A stretch of 64,000 bases of DNA from Mesorhizobium sp. WSM4311 (GCF_002295115.1 NZ_NSFV01000016.1:62001-126000), one strand, 5' to 3'; positions 46,283-55,530 are shown, numbered from the stretch's first letter. Numbers and translations are program-made. Notes: generated by a model from the letters alone, not told the origin.

Positions 46283-46759
46283 ATGCAGCCAGACTGGTAT
46301 CCTGCTTGGCGGGACGAGGCTTTTGAACAGCTGACCGCGAAGAATGCCATTTTGGAGAAGGAGTTTCGCCTCGGCCGCTGGCCGCGCTATGACTATGACC
46401 TGACGACCGGCAGGCTTTTGTTTTCGGACAATGGTGCCGTCAAGGTCGTTGCCGAGATTCAGATTGCTGGCTCGACAAGCGCCAAGGCCGGCAACTGGCT
46501 TTGGGCGTGGTCGAATTCCAACTTGCCCAACGAACTTCTTGCCGACGCCAATCGCGTTCGTTCCTTCGGCGAGGAGAATGATATTGCCGAACTTCAGCAG
46601 GCTTTTGTGACCGACACGACAGATGACCTGGAAGCACTCGGCTGGGAACTGGCCGCGGCAATGGTGCGAGTCTGCGACGCGCTCGGAGCCTATCGCTCTC
46701 CGCGCGGAGAAGGTGGAGGCCTTTATCTGATGCTCAAAAGCGCAAGCTGGACCAACTGA
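46283..46759 (+). CDS. DUF6882-like protein
   Basis: A 158-residue cytosolic protein without signal or membrane segments. LGRWPRYDYDLTTGRLLFSDNGAVKVVAEIQIAGSTS and NWLWAWSNSNLP are very characteristic of a small family (DUF6882) of unknown function. GAGGTGGGGG lies upstream of ATG 46283; a GTG at 46274 is an alternative. It lies 34 bases after glpK and may be cotranscribed, but a link to glycerol is not evident. Confidence 0.75.
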   Translation: MQPDWYPAWRDEAFEQLTAKNAILEKEFRLGRWPRYDYDLTTGRLLFSDNGAVKVVAEIQIAGSTSAKAGNWLWAWSNSNLPNELLADANRVRSFGEENDIAELQQAFVTDTTDDLEALGWELAAAMVRVCDALGAYRSPRGEGGGLYLMLKSASWTN

Positions 46760-46805
46760 CAGGAAACTTCATTCCGTTGACCGGGATGCTGAAAGTCTCA
46801 ACGAA

Positions 46806-46835
46806 AAGGCCCGCGCCATTTCCAACGCGGGCCTT
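46806..46835. terminator. Bidirectional terminator
   Basis: AAGGCCCGCG pairs with CGCGGGCCTT around a ten-base loop. On the minus strand it ends in TTTTCG, on the plus strand in TTGTAAT. It lies between the convergent DUF6882 and BA14K genes. Confidence 0.8.
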
Positions 46836-46873
46836 GTAATCAGACTTGCCAGCCACTGACACTCATCCCTGGG

Positions 46874-47320
46874 TCAGTAAGGCGAACGGCACTCCTGGCG
46901 CGGTCCGTAGTTCGGCTGGAATGTGTTGTCCGAAGCACGATAGCTGCGATAGCGGTCGTAGCACCACTGCACATGCGCATTGCCTTCGGAGACGCGGTTG
47001 TTCTCGCTGTTGACGATGGCACCCGTAATCAGCGCGCCAGTCGCGAAAGCTGCCAGCGGAAACCAGTAGTCGCCGTGGCGGCGATAGCCGCGATGATATT
47101 CGCGATAGCCGCGATGGCCATTCCAATAGGCGTCGCCGTTACGCGCGAAGTTACGGTTGCCGTCGAAATGGCGGTTCATCCACGGCTTGTAATCGACCGT
47201 CTGCACAGCGCTCGAAGCCGCCTGCGGCACCAACATCTGCGTGGCATTGGCAGGCAGTGCAGTCGCGGCAAACGAAGCCGACAGGGTGGTCGCCAGTATA
47301 CCCGATACGATCTTGTTCAT
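46874..47320 (-). CDS. BA14K family protein
   Basis: A 148-residue exported protein first known as a Brucella immunoreactive, lectin-like antigen. It has a signal peptide (ILATTLSASFAATALPANA), a Tyr/Arg/His/Gly-rich stretch (GYREYHRGYRRHGDYWF), a membrane-like segment (FPLAAFATGALITGAIV) and the BA14K C-terminal motif WCYDRYRSYRASDNTFQPNYG ending in a Cys-containing tail. AAGGAGAA precedes the ATG at 47320. Confidence 0.88.
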   Translation of the reverse strand: MNKIVSGILATTLSASFAATALPANATQMLVPQAASSAVQTVDYKPWMNRHFDGNRNFARNGDAYWNGHRGYREYHRGYRRHGDYWFPLAAFATGALITGAIVNSENNRVSEGNAHVQWCYDRYRSYRASDNTFQPNYGPRQECRSPY

Positions 47321-47558
47321 GACCTTCTCCTTCGAAAGGGTGATTGACGTCCCTTGAGGCGAGACAACGGGTGGTTTTGGGGAAGGTTCCTCGCTAAATC
47401 CCAAGTTGCTGAATTGTAATGTTTCTGAGGCCTCCCACCAGCGCCGACGTGGGGTGATGCCAGCGCTTCGCCGGGGGCGTTGCGCCTTTGATCGAAGCAG
47501 GCGGAGTGCCACAGTGGGAATGCTTGCGCGGTATGGCTTGCGGATGCTCTTTTTCCGG

Positions 47559-47587
47559 TTGACCGGTCGAGGCACTCTCCCTATGTT
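47559..47587 (+). promoter_or_regulatory. Promoter of tRNA-Lys
   Basis: TTGACC (47559-47564) and TATGTT (47582-47587) are 17 bases apart, with a start expected near 47594, about 30 bases before the mature tRNA. The rest of the 47321-47624 gap contains no gene that I can support. Confidence 0.65.
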
Positions 47588-47624
47588 CCGCGCAATTTCG
47601 AGGGCCGCCTTTTCGCGCCCGCGG

Positions 47625-47700
47625 GAGCGCGTAGCTCAGCCGGTAGAGCAACTGACTTTTAATCAGTAGGTCATGGGTTCGAATCCCATCGCGCTCACCA
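47625..47700 (+). tRNA. tRNA-Lys (anticodon UUU)
   Basis: A 76-base cloverleaf. The acceptor GAGCGCG pairs with CGCGCTC, followed by A and an encoded CCA. The D arm contains AGCTCAGCCGGTAGAGC, the anticodon stem ACTGA/TCAGT frames the loop CTTTTAA with anticodon TTT, and GGTTCGAATC is the T loop region. It lies at the left border of the low-oxygen gene set. Confidence 0.97.
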
Positions 47701-48131
47701 ATATTTCAATGAAATCAATAAATTACACGAGGCTGACGGGGTTGTTTTGCCACAGCGCCGCATTTGTGTCCGCGTACGCGGCGTCTGGTGGGCCTCCAGA
47801 CCGAGCATGCCCAACCTTCATTCCTCGACCGCACCGATGGCAGCATTTGCGGTGAATCAATGCAGCGCTGTCCGCGGCCTCCATAGATGTCGTGAGCGCA
47901 GGCATCCTGTGGTTCGGCCCTGTTGCGAAGGAGGCGAAATCTCATGAAGCCAATAGCATGTCTCTGCATGGCATACCCGGAGGCGCGCGCGCTCGAGGAC
48001 ACGGATACGTAAGGTTGCGAAGCGATGAACGGAAAGCGTGCACACGCGTTGGTGTCCATTCCCCGCGGATCGACGAACACAAGCCCATGTCGCGCTCCGG
48101 CGACAGGGCGCCAACAGGATGGGAGCCAGAC
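47701..48131 (+). other. Gene-free stretch between tRNA-Lys and xfp
   Basis: An A+T-rich segment follows the tRNA (about 47701-47735), unlike the surrounding G+C-rich DNA. No gene is supported; an in-frame extension of xfp upstream of 48132 reads as Arg/Gly-rich noise. A FixK-type box lies at 47847-47860. I see no second copy of the tRNA 3' end in the window that would mark an integrated element. Confidence 0.6.
47847..47860 (+). promoter_or_regulatory. Possible FixK-type box upstream of xfp
   Basis: TTGCGGTGAATCAA fits the FixK2 consensus TTG(A/C)-N6-(T/G)CAA. With the usual -41.5 geometry the start would be near 47895, preceded by a weak ATAGAT at the -10 place. The leader to xfp would then be about 240 bases, longer than for the other boxes, so confidence is lower. 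Confidence 0.45.
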
Positions 48132-50555
48132 ATGACCGAGCATAGGACGATACCAGCTTCCGGCGGCCTTCGGTCGGATCGCGAGCTGCATGATATCGAT
48201 GCCTATTGGCGCGCAGCCAACTATCTGACGATCGGCCAGATCTACCTGCTCGACAATCCGCTGCTGCGCGAACCGTTGCTGCTTGAGCACGTCAAGCCGC
48301 GTCTCCTCGGCCACTGGGGAACGTCGCCCGGATTGAGTTTCATCTATGCCCACCTCAATCGCGTCATCCGGCTCAGGGACGCGAATGTGATCTATATCTG
48401 CGGACCCGGTCATGGCGGCCCGGCAATGGTGGCGAATACCTATCTGGAAGGCACCTACAGCGAGCTCAATCCGGACATTGCGATGGACGAGCAGGGGATG
48501 CGCAAGCTGTTCCGGCAGTTCTCGTTTCCCGGCGGCATACCGAGCCATGCCGCACCGGACGTGCCGGGCTCGATCCATGAGGGCGGCGAGTTGGGCTATT
48601 CGCTTTCGCACGCCTATGGCGCGGCCTTTGACAATCCTGATCTCATCGTTGCCTGCGTCGTCGGTGACGGTGAAGCAGAAACCGGACCGTCGGCGGCCGC
48701 GTGGCACTCCAACAAATTCCTCAACCCGACGCGCGACGGGGCCGTGCTGCCGATCCTGCATCTCAACGGCTATAAGATCGCCAATCCAACTATACTGGCC
48801 CGCATTCCCGAAGAGGAATTGCGCGCGCTGTTTGCCGGCTACGGCTATGAGCCGCTGTTCGTGGAAGGCCACGAGCCGGTCCTGATGCATGAGCGGATGG
48901 CGAGCGTGCTCGACGATGCGTTTGATCGCATCAAGCTTATCCAGCATGCCGCGCGCAACGGACTAGCCCCGACCGAGCCAAGACCAAAATGGCCGATGAT
49001 CGTGCTGCGCAGCCCTAAGGGGTGGACCGGGCCGAAAGAGGTCGACGGACTGAAGACAGAGGGCTTCTGGCGCTCGCACCAGGTTCCATTGTCGGGCCTT
49101 GCCGAAAACCCCGCGCATCTCAAGCTGCTTGAGGAGTGGCTGAGAAGCTACCGGCCCGAGGAACTGTTCGACGCCGCTGGCGCTCCTGTCGCTTCGATCC
49201 GCGCCACGGCCCCGCAGGCAACGAAACGAATGAGTGCCAACCCGCACGCCAATGGCGGGCTGCTGCGCAGGTCCCTCGAACTGCCCGGGTTGCATGACCA
49301 CGCCATTGCGGTCGAGCGCCCCGGCGCCATCAAGGCCGAGTCGACGCGGGCGATGGGCAGCTTCCTGCGGGACGTCATGCGGTTGAATGAGGCCGCGAAG
49401 AACTTCCGCATCGTCGGCCCGGACGAGACTGCCTCAAACCGTCTTCAGGACGTGTTTGAAGTCACCGAGCGCGGCTGGATGGAAAAGATTCTGCCCGAAG
49501 ACGTTCATCTCGGGCGCGACGGCCGAGTTCTCGAAATCCTCTCCGAGCACACCTGCCAGGGCTGGCTGGAAGGCTACCTGCTCACCGGGCGCCACGGCCT
49601 GTTTTCCTGCTACGAGGCGTTTATCCACATCGTCGATTCCATGTTCAACCAGCATGCGAAATGGCTGGATGCCTGCCGCGAGATCCCGTGGCGCCGGCCG
49701 ATCGCATCGCTGAACTATCTGTTGTCCAGCCATGTCTGGCATCAGGAACATAACGGCTTCAGCCATCAGGACCCTGGTTTCATCGACGTCGCCCTCAACA
49801 AGAAGGCCGACATCGTACGGGTCTACCTGCCACCGGACGCCAACACCTTGCTGTGCGTGACCGACCATGTGCTGCAGACCTGGAACCGCATCAACGTCAT
49901 CGTCGCAGGCAAGCCGCCGTCATGGCAGTGGCTGCCGATGGACAAGGCGATCGTTCACTGCCGGGCAGGGATCGGCATCTGGGACTGGGCGTCGACGGAC
50001 GATGGGGCTGAGCCCGACGTCGTGATGGCTTGCGCCGGCGACGTCCCGACCCTCGAAACGCTGGCCGCCGTGCAGATCCTCAGGCAACAGGCTCCCGACC
50101 TCAGGATCAGGGTGGTCAATATCGTCGACCTGATGACGCTTCAGCCGAAGGAATATCATCCGCACGGTCTGTCGGATCGTGATTTCGATGCGCTGTTCAC
50201 CCCGGATAAACCGGTCATCTTTGCCTATCATGGCTATCCCTGGACCATTCACCGCCTGACCTATCGGCGCACCAACCATGACAACATCCATGTGCGCGGC
50301 TACAACGAGGAAGGGACGACGACGACCCCTTTCGATATGACGGTGCTGAACGGCCTTGACCGCTTTCATATCGTCCAAAGCGTCCTCGACTGGGTTCCGC
50401 GACTGAAGGGCATGCGGGTCAGCCTGAAGCAGGCGATGGACAGCAAGCTGCTTAAACATCGAGCCTATATTCGCGCCCATGGGCAGGACATGCCGGAGAT
50501 CCTTGACTGGAAGTGGGGACAGGATGCTGATGCGGCGCCGAAGCGTCCGGATTGA
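48132..50555 (+). CDS. xfp: Phosphoketolase (xylulose 5-phosphate/fructose 6-phosphate)
   Basis: A thiamine-diphosphate enzyme that splits xylulose 5-phosphate (and possibly fructose 6-phosphate) with phosphate to give acetyl phosphate and a smaller sugar phosphate. The 807-residue protein carries HEGGELGYSLSHAYGAAFDNPDL and VGDGEAETGPSAAAWHSNKF, both family signatures, and SHVWHQEHNGFSHQDPGFID. GGGAG precedes the ATG at 48132. It is followed 51 bases later by acetate kinase, so the acetyl phosphate can be turned into ATP and acetate without oxygen. Confidence 0.96.
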   Translation: MTEHRTIPASGGLRSDRELHDIDAYWRAANYLTIGQIYLLDNPLLREPLLLEHVKPRLLGHWGTSPGLSFIYAHLNRVIRLRDANVIYICGPGHGGPAMVANTYLEGTYSELNPDIAMDEQGMRKLFRQFSFPGGIPSHAAPDVPGSIHEGGELGYSLSHAYGAAFDNPDLIVACVVGDGEAETGPSAAAWHSNKFLNPTRDGAVLPILHLNGYKIANPTILARIPEEELRALFAGYGYEPLFVEGHEPVLMHERMASVLDDAFDRIKLIQHAARNGLAPTEPRPKWPMIVLRSPKGWTGPKEVDGLKTEGFWRSHQVPLSGLAENPAHLKLLEEWLRSYRPEELFDAAGAPVASIRATAPQATKRMSANPHANGGLLRRSLELPGLHDHAIAVERPGAIKAESTRAMGSFLRDVMRLNEAAKNFRIVGPDETASNRLQDVFEVTERGWMEKILPEDVHLGRDGRVLEILSEHTCQGWLEGYLLTGRHGLFSCYEAFIHIVDSMFNQHAKWLDACREIPWRRPIASLNYLLSSHVWHQEHNGFSHQDPGFIDVALNKKADIVRVYLPPDANTLLCVTDHVLQTWNRINVIVAGKPPSWQWLPMDKAIVHCRAGIGIWDWASTDDGAEPDVVMACAGDVPTLETLAAVQILRQQAPDLRIRVVNIVDLMTLQPKEYHPHGLSDRDFDALFTPDKPVIFAYHGYPWTIHRLTYRRTNHDNIHVRGYNEEGTTTTPFDMTVLNGLDRFHIVQSVLDWVPRLKGMRVSLKQAMDSKLLKHRAYIRAHGQDMPEILDWKWGQDADAAPKRPD

Positions 50556-50606
50556 ACGGACACCCGTTCGCAAGCGCATGGGAACGGCAACATTTCGGAT
50601 GGCTTC

Positions 50607-51806
50607 ATGACCGACGCGATCCTTGTTCTCAACGGCGGTTCTTCGAGCCTGAAGTTCGCCGTATTCGGGCGACGCGGTGAGCTGGCGCTGCTGCTGCGCG
50701 GCAACGTCTCCTCTCTGGGTCAACAACCGCGGCTGCGTGTCGAGGCCGTAGCCGGCAGCTCCAAAGTCGACAGGAGCCTGAGCAAAGAACCAATCGATAT
50801 GGACAAGGCGTTCGCGGCGGTTGCCTCCGTGCTCGTCGAAAACGATCTCTTGCGTCGCATCGACAGGGTAGGGCACAGGATCGTTCACGGCGGGCGCGAC
50901 TTCACCGAAGCAACGCAGCTCGACGAACGCACGCTCAAAGCACTGCGCTTGCTCGAGCCAATGGCGCCCATCCACCAACGGATCAATCTCGAGATTGTCG
51001 CGCTGGCCACTGCACTCCTCCCGCAGGCCGTCCAGGTAGGATGCTTCGACACGGCGTTTCATTCGACCCGGCCGGAGCTTGCCAAAACCTACGGGCTGCC
51101 GCGCGCGATGACCGAGGCGGGCATCGTTTCCTACGGCTTTCATGGGCTGTCCTACAGCCACATCGCTGCGAAGCTGCATGACCGATACGGCGCCGTCGCC
51201 GGCGGCCGCACGATCGTCGCTCATCTCGGCAGCGGCGCCAGCCTGTGCGCCATGGACTCTGGACGAAGCGTCGCCACGACCATGGGGTTTTCGACCCTGG
51301 ACGGCCTTGTCATGAGCACGCGTTGCGGTGCGCTCGATCCGGGGGTCATCCTCCACTTGCTGCAGGAACGGCGGCTGTCCGCCGAAGAACTGGTCATGCT
51401 TCTCTACGAGCAATCAGGCCTACTCGGCGTGTCTGGTATATCTGGCGATATGCGGACCCTGATCGGCTCGGAGGATCCTGCTGCCGTTCAGGCTGTCGAT
51501 CTCTTCGTTTATCGGATCGGACGCGAGATAGGATCGCTGGCCGCTGCCATGGGAGGACTGGACACACTGGTGTTCACTGCCGGCATTGGCGAAAACGCGC
51601 CGTTGGTCCGGGAAAGGATCGGCGCCGCCGCGGCCTGGCTTGGAGTTGGCATCGATGAACAGCGAAACCGACGAGGCGAGGACGTTGTTAGCAATCGCAA
51701 TTCCCGCGTCGATGTCCTTGTCATTCCAGCAGATGAAGAACGTGCCGTCGCGGTAGAGATGTCGATCTTTGCGTCTTCGGCAAACCAGGAGGGGCCGAGC
51801 CCCTAA
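50607..51806 (+). CDS. ackA: Acetate kinase
   Basis: Transfers phosphate from acetyl phosphate to ADP (399 residues). LNGGSSSLKFAVF at the N-terminus, CFDTAFHSTRPELAKTYGLP, HLGSGASLCAM and FTAGIGENAPLVRERI are the conserved ASKHA-fold segments. Downstream of xfp, so the pair forms a short substrate-level phosphorylation route. The 3' end overlaps the convergent acetyltransferase gene by four bases. The ribosome site is weak, perhaps relying on coupling. Confidence 0.95.
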   Translation: MTDAILVLNGGSSSLKFAVFGRRGELALLLRGNVSSLGQQPRLRVEAVAGSSKVDRSLSKEPIDMDKAFAAVASVLVENDLLRRIDRVGHRIVHGGRDFTEATQLDERTLKALRLLEPMAPIHQRINLEIVALATALLPQAVQVGCFDTAFHSTRPELAKTYGLPRAMTEAGIVSYGFHGLSYSHIAAKLHDRYGAVAGGRTIVAHLGSGASLCAMDSGRSVATTMGFSTLDGLVMSTRCGALDPGVILHLLQERRLSAEELVMLLYEQSGLLGVSGISGDMRTLIGSEDPAAVQAVDLFVYRIGREIGSLAAAMGGLDTLVFTAGIGENAPLVRERIGAAAAWLGVGIDEQRNRRGEDVVSNRNSRVDVLVIPADEERAVAVEMSIFASSANQEGPSP

Positions 51807-52318
51807 CCGGCTGATCGTGCGCCCAGTTCCCTTCGAACCTGGACGAGTGTCGCATCGTCGGGATCGGTGGTCACGGTGAAACCCATGTCGCGCTCGACCT
51901 CGATGGCGGCACGGTTTTCACGGCTCTCGATCGCTTCGATCGCTTCGAGTCCAAGTTTTTCGGCATATTTCGAGATATAGGCGAGCAGTTCCCAGCCAAC
52001 GCCCAGATGCTTGCGATCCGCGCGAATGCAGATCGCGACCTCGCCGGTTCGGTCGGCGCGATCGCTTGCCAGCGTCGCAACGGCGATCAACATCCCGTCG
52101 GTCGAGAAGGCCACGAAATTATGGATATGCGCGTCGTCTGAACGCGTCATCGCCACCAGCCGTTCATGCGAAACTTCCTTCACAGCGCCGAGAAAGCGGA
52201 AGCGCAGATCTTCCGCGGTCACATGCGTGAAGAACTCGGCCAGCCCGGCCTCGTCTTCAGGGCGCGCGCGACGCACTTCGAAGCGAAATCCGGTGTGGGT
52301 GGTAAGTGTATCGTTCAT
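51803..52318 (-). CDS. GNAT family N-acetyltransferase
   Basis: A 171-residue acetyltransferase. FTHVTAEDLRFRFLGAVKEVSHERL is reminiscent of the GNAT domain of Pat-type protein acetyltransferases, VAICIRADRKHLGVGWELLAYISKYAEKLGLEAIEAIESRENRAAIEVERDMGF contains the acetyl-CoA site with K-x-x-G-V-G. Next to a FixK gene and acetate kinase, a link between acetyl-CoA status and metabolism is conceivable but unproven. It lies 53 bases downstream of fixK on the same strand. Confidence 0.85.
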   Translation of the reverse strand: MNDTLTTHTGFRFEVRRARPEDEAGLAEFFTHVTAEDLRFRFLGAVKEVSHERLVAMTRSDDAHIHNFVAFSTDGMLIAVATLASDRADRTGEVAICIRADRKHLGVGWELLAYISKYAEKLGLEAIEAIESRENRAAIEVERDMGFTVTTDPDDATLVQVRRELGARSAG

Positions 52319-52371
52319 GACAACAAGATCCCTGATCTGAGGCTGACGTTACGCTCGCTGCTTGGGAGGGC

Positions 52372-53019
52372 TCATTCGCCCATGGTCCGTAACACGTCCT
52401 GCTTGAGGATTTCGACGCTGCGCAGGTTGAGCAGGCGGATGACGCCCTTGTCCTTCAGCCGGGTGAAAACCCGTGACACGGTCTCGATGGTGAGTCCCAG
52501 ATAGTCGCCGATGTCCATGCGCGACATCGGAAGTTCCACCTGCCGCAGGCCGCCTTGGCGCTCCACCATATCCACCAGGAAGGCGGCCACGCGTTCGATG
52601 GCGTTCTGGCGACCCAGGACGAGGAGGTGTTCCTGGGCCCTGGTCAACCCCTTGAGCGCCAGGGGCAGCAACTGATGTGACATGTCCGCCCCAGCATTGA
52701 AGCGGAAGACACGAACACAGGTGGCATTGATCGCTTCGGCGAAGAAGTGGTGCGTCGTGCCAGCTTCGAAGCCGAATGTCTCTCCAGCCAGGTGGAAGGC
52801 ACTTATCTGCCGGCGGCCATCGGCAAGCAGTCGGTAGATGCGAACGGCGCCGAACTCGACCTGGTAGAAGGCTCCCGCCTTCCCGCCCTGGGCATAGATC
52901 TCTGAACCCGCTGGGAAGAAGCTGACCGGCTGCACCGGCCCGGAATCGAGTGGCGCTGGCAGGCCCGGCTGAGCAAGATGCGACGACAATGAAATCCTGG
53001 AGGAGGTGTAGGCTTGCAT
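52372..53019 (-). CDS. fixK: FixK/FNR-type transcriptional regulator
   Basis: A 215-residue Crp/Fnr protein. The cyclic-nucleotide-type domain spans about residues 30-135 (FFPAGSEIYAQGGKAGAFYQVEFGAVRIYRLLADGRRQISAFHLAGETFG), and the helix-turn-helix includes SRMDIGDYLGLTIETVSRVFTRLKDKG. The E-T-V-S-R recognition helix is the FNR/FixK type that reads TTGA. There is no N-terminal Cys cluster (a single Cys in the protein), so it cannot bind an FNR iron-sulfur cluster and is FixK- or DNR-like. Start at 53019 has a GGAGGAGG site. Its predicted boxes lie upstream of neighbouring genes. Confidence 0.9.
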   Translation of the reverse strand: MQAYTSSRISLSSHLAQPGLPAPLDSGPVQPVSFFPAGSEIYAQGGKAGAFYQVEFGAVRIYRLLADGRRQISAFHLAGETFGFEAGTTHHFFAEAINATCVRVFRFNAGADMSHQLLPLALKGLTRAQEHLLVLGRQNAIERVAAFLVDMVERQGGLRQVELPMSRMDIGDYLGLTIETVSRVFTRLKDKGVIRLLNLRSVEILKQDVLRTMGE

Positions 53020-53287
53020 GGCTGTCTTCCCGGTTGATCCGTGACACAGCAATCGCGCAAATCGGCGGGTGCCGAAATTCGGTTATGTCCCTACGGGAAA
53101 CTACCTAGGCGAGGCCTGGACGTCAGGCGGCCGCCCTTGGCGTCGCTGCGATCCCGCTGCCATCCGACCCTGCGTCTTCGACTTTGCAGATGGTGTCGTG
53201 ATATCCGCGATATACCGGCTCCGCGGATGCGACTGTCGTGGTTGGCAGCTTGGTTATTGCTCCTCCCGATTATCTCGCGCATGGGTG

Positions 53288-53301
53288 TTGAGCCGGATCA
53301 A
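53288..53301 (+). promoter_or_regulatory. FixK/FNR box upstream of phosphoesterase-kinase unit
   Basis: TTGAGCCGGATCAA is a perfect TTGA-N6-TCAA palindrome centred 59 bases before the ATG at 53354. A class II layout puts the start near 53336, with TATGGT at 53324-53329 as the -10 element. The rest of the 53020-53353 gap holds no gene. Confidence 0.8.
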
Positions 53302-53353
53302 ATCATTCGCGCCGCCGGTTGCCTATGGTTTGCCTACGCTCGGGATAGGTTGA

Positions 53354-54094
53354 ATGCGCATCGCGATCCTGTCTGATATCCATGCCAATCGCGAGGCGTT
53401 CGACGCAGCCCTGGAGGCCGTCCGAAGGCACGATCCGGACGAGGTGGTGTTGCTCGGCGATCTGGTCGGCTACGGGCCGGATCCCATCTATGTGATCGAG
53501 AAGGCCATCGATCTGGTGGCGCGCGGCGCGCTTTGCATCATGGGCAACCACGACGAGGCAGTGGCGCGGAACCTGAGCAACATGACTGAGAATGCACGGT
53601 TCGCGGCCCAGTGGACCCGTGAACGCCTCGCTTCCACGCACCTCGATTTCCTGGCGCGATTGCCGCTTTCACTGCAATCCGAGAACCGGCTGTATGTGCA
53701 CGCCAGTGCCGAGAGGCCAGAAAGATGGTCGTATATACGCGACGTCGATGCGGCAGAACGCTGCCTGTCTTCAACGGATGCCCAGTTCATTTTCTGCGGC
53801 CATACCCACGTGCCGGCCATCTATTATGCGCTACCCGGGCGTCGACCGATGCATTTTCAGCCGCTGGACAACGTGGCGGCGCCACTGTCGGCGCTGAGGA
53901 GGCATCTGATAATTGCCGGCGCTGTTGGTCAACCTCGCGATGGCAACCCGGCGGCATGCTTTGTTCTTGTCGACCCACAACGCCACGAGGTCACGATGGT
54001 TCGTGTCCCCTATGATCATGAAGAAACGGCACGCAAGATCCAGGCCGCCGGTCTGCCCGGTTGGCTTGGCATGCGTTTGAAGATCGGCCGCTGA
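53354..54094 (+). CDS. Metallophosphoesterase
   Basis: A 246-residue calcineurin-like phosphoesterase of the YfcE/MJ0936 type. The metal motifs are all present: LSDIHANREAF, GDLVGYGPDP, MGNHDEAV, CGHTHVPAIYY. Substrate unknown; homologues act on phosphodiesters or phosphoproteins. It lies 14 bases before the kinase-Usp gene, a pairing that hints at a phosphatase/kinase couple. Its promoter holds a FixK-type box. Confidence 0.9.
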   Translation: MRIAILSDIHANREAFDAALEAVRRHDPDEVVLLGDLVGYGPDPIYVIEKAIDLVARGALCIMGNHDEAVARNLSNMTENARFAAQWTRERLASTHLDFLARLPLSLQSENRLYVHASAERPERWSYIRDVDAAERCLSSTDAQFIFCGHTHVPAIYYALPGRRPMHFQPLDNVAAPLSALRRHLIIAGAVGQPRDGNPAACFVLVDPQRHEVTMVRVPYDHEETARKIQAAGLPGWLGMRLKIGR

Positions 54095-54108
54095 GGAGAC
54101 GTATTCCC

Positions 54109-55515
54109 ATGCAAAGGTTTGAGGCAGGGGCAGTCATCGATGGTTTCGAGCTGGTGGAAAAGCTGCCTGCCGGCGGCATGGCCTCGCTCTGGCGGGCGAC
54201 CAACCCGCGATACGAATTCCCGCTTGTGCTGAAGATACCGTTTCTCGACCCGGGCGGGGATGTTTCCGTCATCCTCGGTTTCGAGGCGGAGGAGCTGATC
54301 CTCAAACGCCTGTCAGGCCCGCATGTGCCGCGTTTTGCGGCAGCCGGCAGCTTGTCGCGGGTGCCCTATCTTGCCATGGAGTTCGTGGCGGGCACCGGCC
54401 TGGCGGATCTCGTCGGCAACGCGCCGCTCCCCGTGGACGAGGTGACAAGGATCGGCGCCGAGATCGCGACCGCACTCGCTGCCCTGCACCGGCAGAAGGT
54501 CGTCCATCTCGATCTCAAACCCGAGAATGTCATTCTCGCCGAGCGCGGGGCAGTGCTCCTCGACTTCGGGCTCGCTCGGCACGCGGAGCTTCCCGATCTT
54601 CTCGGCGCGGAAAGCTCGGTGCCGATGGGCACGGCCGCCTATATTTCACCAGAACAGGTGCTCGGAGAGCGGTCCGACCCTGCAAGTGACTTGTTTGCTC
54701 TGGGTTGCATCCTCTATCAGCTGGCAACGGGCGAGGAGCCGTTCGGGCGGCCGGCGACTTTTGCGGGGATGAAGCGCAGGCTCTATCACGCTCCAAGGTC
54801 GCCGAGAGATATCAACGATGCCATTCCGCGTTGGCTGGAAGCCATCATCCTGAGATGCATGGAAGTGGACAGGTCTCGACGATATGTCGAGGCGGCGCAC
54901 CTTCTGTCCGACCTGAGGAACCCCGACCAGGTGGTGGTCGCAAGGCGCAAACCCCAGGACAAGGGAGTATGGGCCGCGATCGCCAGGCTGTTTCACAAGA
55001 CGGATGACAGATCGCTTGTCGGCAAGCCGACCTTGTCGAGGGCGCAGGCCGGCCCGTCTATTGTCCTCGCCGCGGTCGATCTGGCCAATGGCAGCGATGC
55101 GCTGGCGGGCGAGGTCCTCAATGAAACCGCTCGTGTGCTTGCTTCGCGCGAGGATTCCCGGCTGGCCTGCGTGACGGTCCTGAGGACCGAGATCATAGGC
55201 GAGACGCGGGCGGTCGACGAATCCGGACGCCCCGTCTACTTGAAACGGCTGGTGGCGCTGAAGGATTGGGCTCACCCACTTCATCTGCCGGAAGACCGCA
55301 TCAGTTATCATGTGCTCGAAGCGGTCAGCCCCGCTGATGCGATCCTCGACTATGCCGAGCACAATGACGTCGGCCACATCGTCGTTGGTGCCCGGGCATC
55401 TTCGGCAATCCGCCGCCACCTCGGCAGCGTTTCGACCAAAGTGGTCGCACAGGCTCTTTGCTCGGTCTCGGTGGTCCGGCTGAAGGTCGTCGAGGAACAA
55501 GCGCGGCCGCTTTGA
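54109..55515 (+). CDS. Ser/Thr protein kinase fused to a universal stress protein domain
   Basis: A 468-residue fusion. Residues ~10-270 form a Hanks-type kinase: KLPAGGMASLWRA (glycine loop), LVLKIPF (Lys), HLDLKPENVIL (catalytic loop, with Leu in place of the HRD Arg), DFGLARH and MGTAAYISPEQVLGERSDPASDLFALGCILYQL. Residues ~320-460 form a UspA-like domain (IVLAAVDLANGSDALAGEVLNETARVLASRE... IVVGARASSAIRRHLGSVSTKVVAQALCSVSVVR). As a non-RD kinase it may not need activation-loop phosphorylation. No membrane segment or signal. It is cotranscribed with the phosphoesterase. Confidence 0.9.
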   Translation: MQRFEAGAVIDGFELVEKLPAGGMASLWRATNPRYEFPLVLKIPFLDPGGDVSVILGFEAEELILKRLSGPHVPRFAAAGSLSRVPYLAMEFVAGTGLADLVGNAPLPVDEVTRIGAEIATALAALHRQKVVHLDLKPENVILAERGAVLLDFGLARHAELPDLLGAESSVPMGTAAYISPEQVLGERSDPASDLFALGCILYQLATGEEPFGRPATFAGMKRRLYHAPRSPRDINDAIPRWLEAIILRCMEVDRSRRYVEAAHLLSDLRNPDQVVVARRKPQDKGVWAAIARLFHKTDDRSLVGKPTLSRAQAGPSIVLAAVDLANGSDALAGEVLNETARVLASREDSRLACVTVLRTEIIGETRAVDESGRPVYLKRLVALKDWAHPLHLPEDRISYHVLEAVSPADAILDYAEHNDVGHIVVGARASSAIRRHLGSVSTKVVAQALCSVSVVRLKVVEEQARPL

Positions 55516-55530
55516 TGCGTTCCAGGGCGT

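Noticed and set aside
47892..48131. 80-residue N-terminal extension of phosphoketolase
   Set aside because: The extension is Arg/Gly/His-rich and unlike the family; the ATG at 48132 has a ribosome site and normal length.
53020..53060. TTGATCCGTGACAC near the fixK start as an autoregulatory box
   Set aside because: Only the left half fits; the right half lacks TCAA or GCAA.
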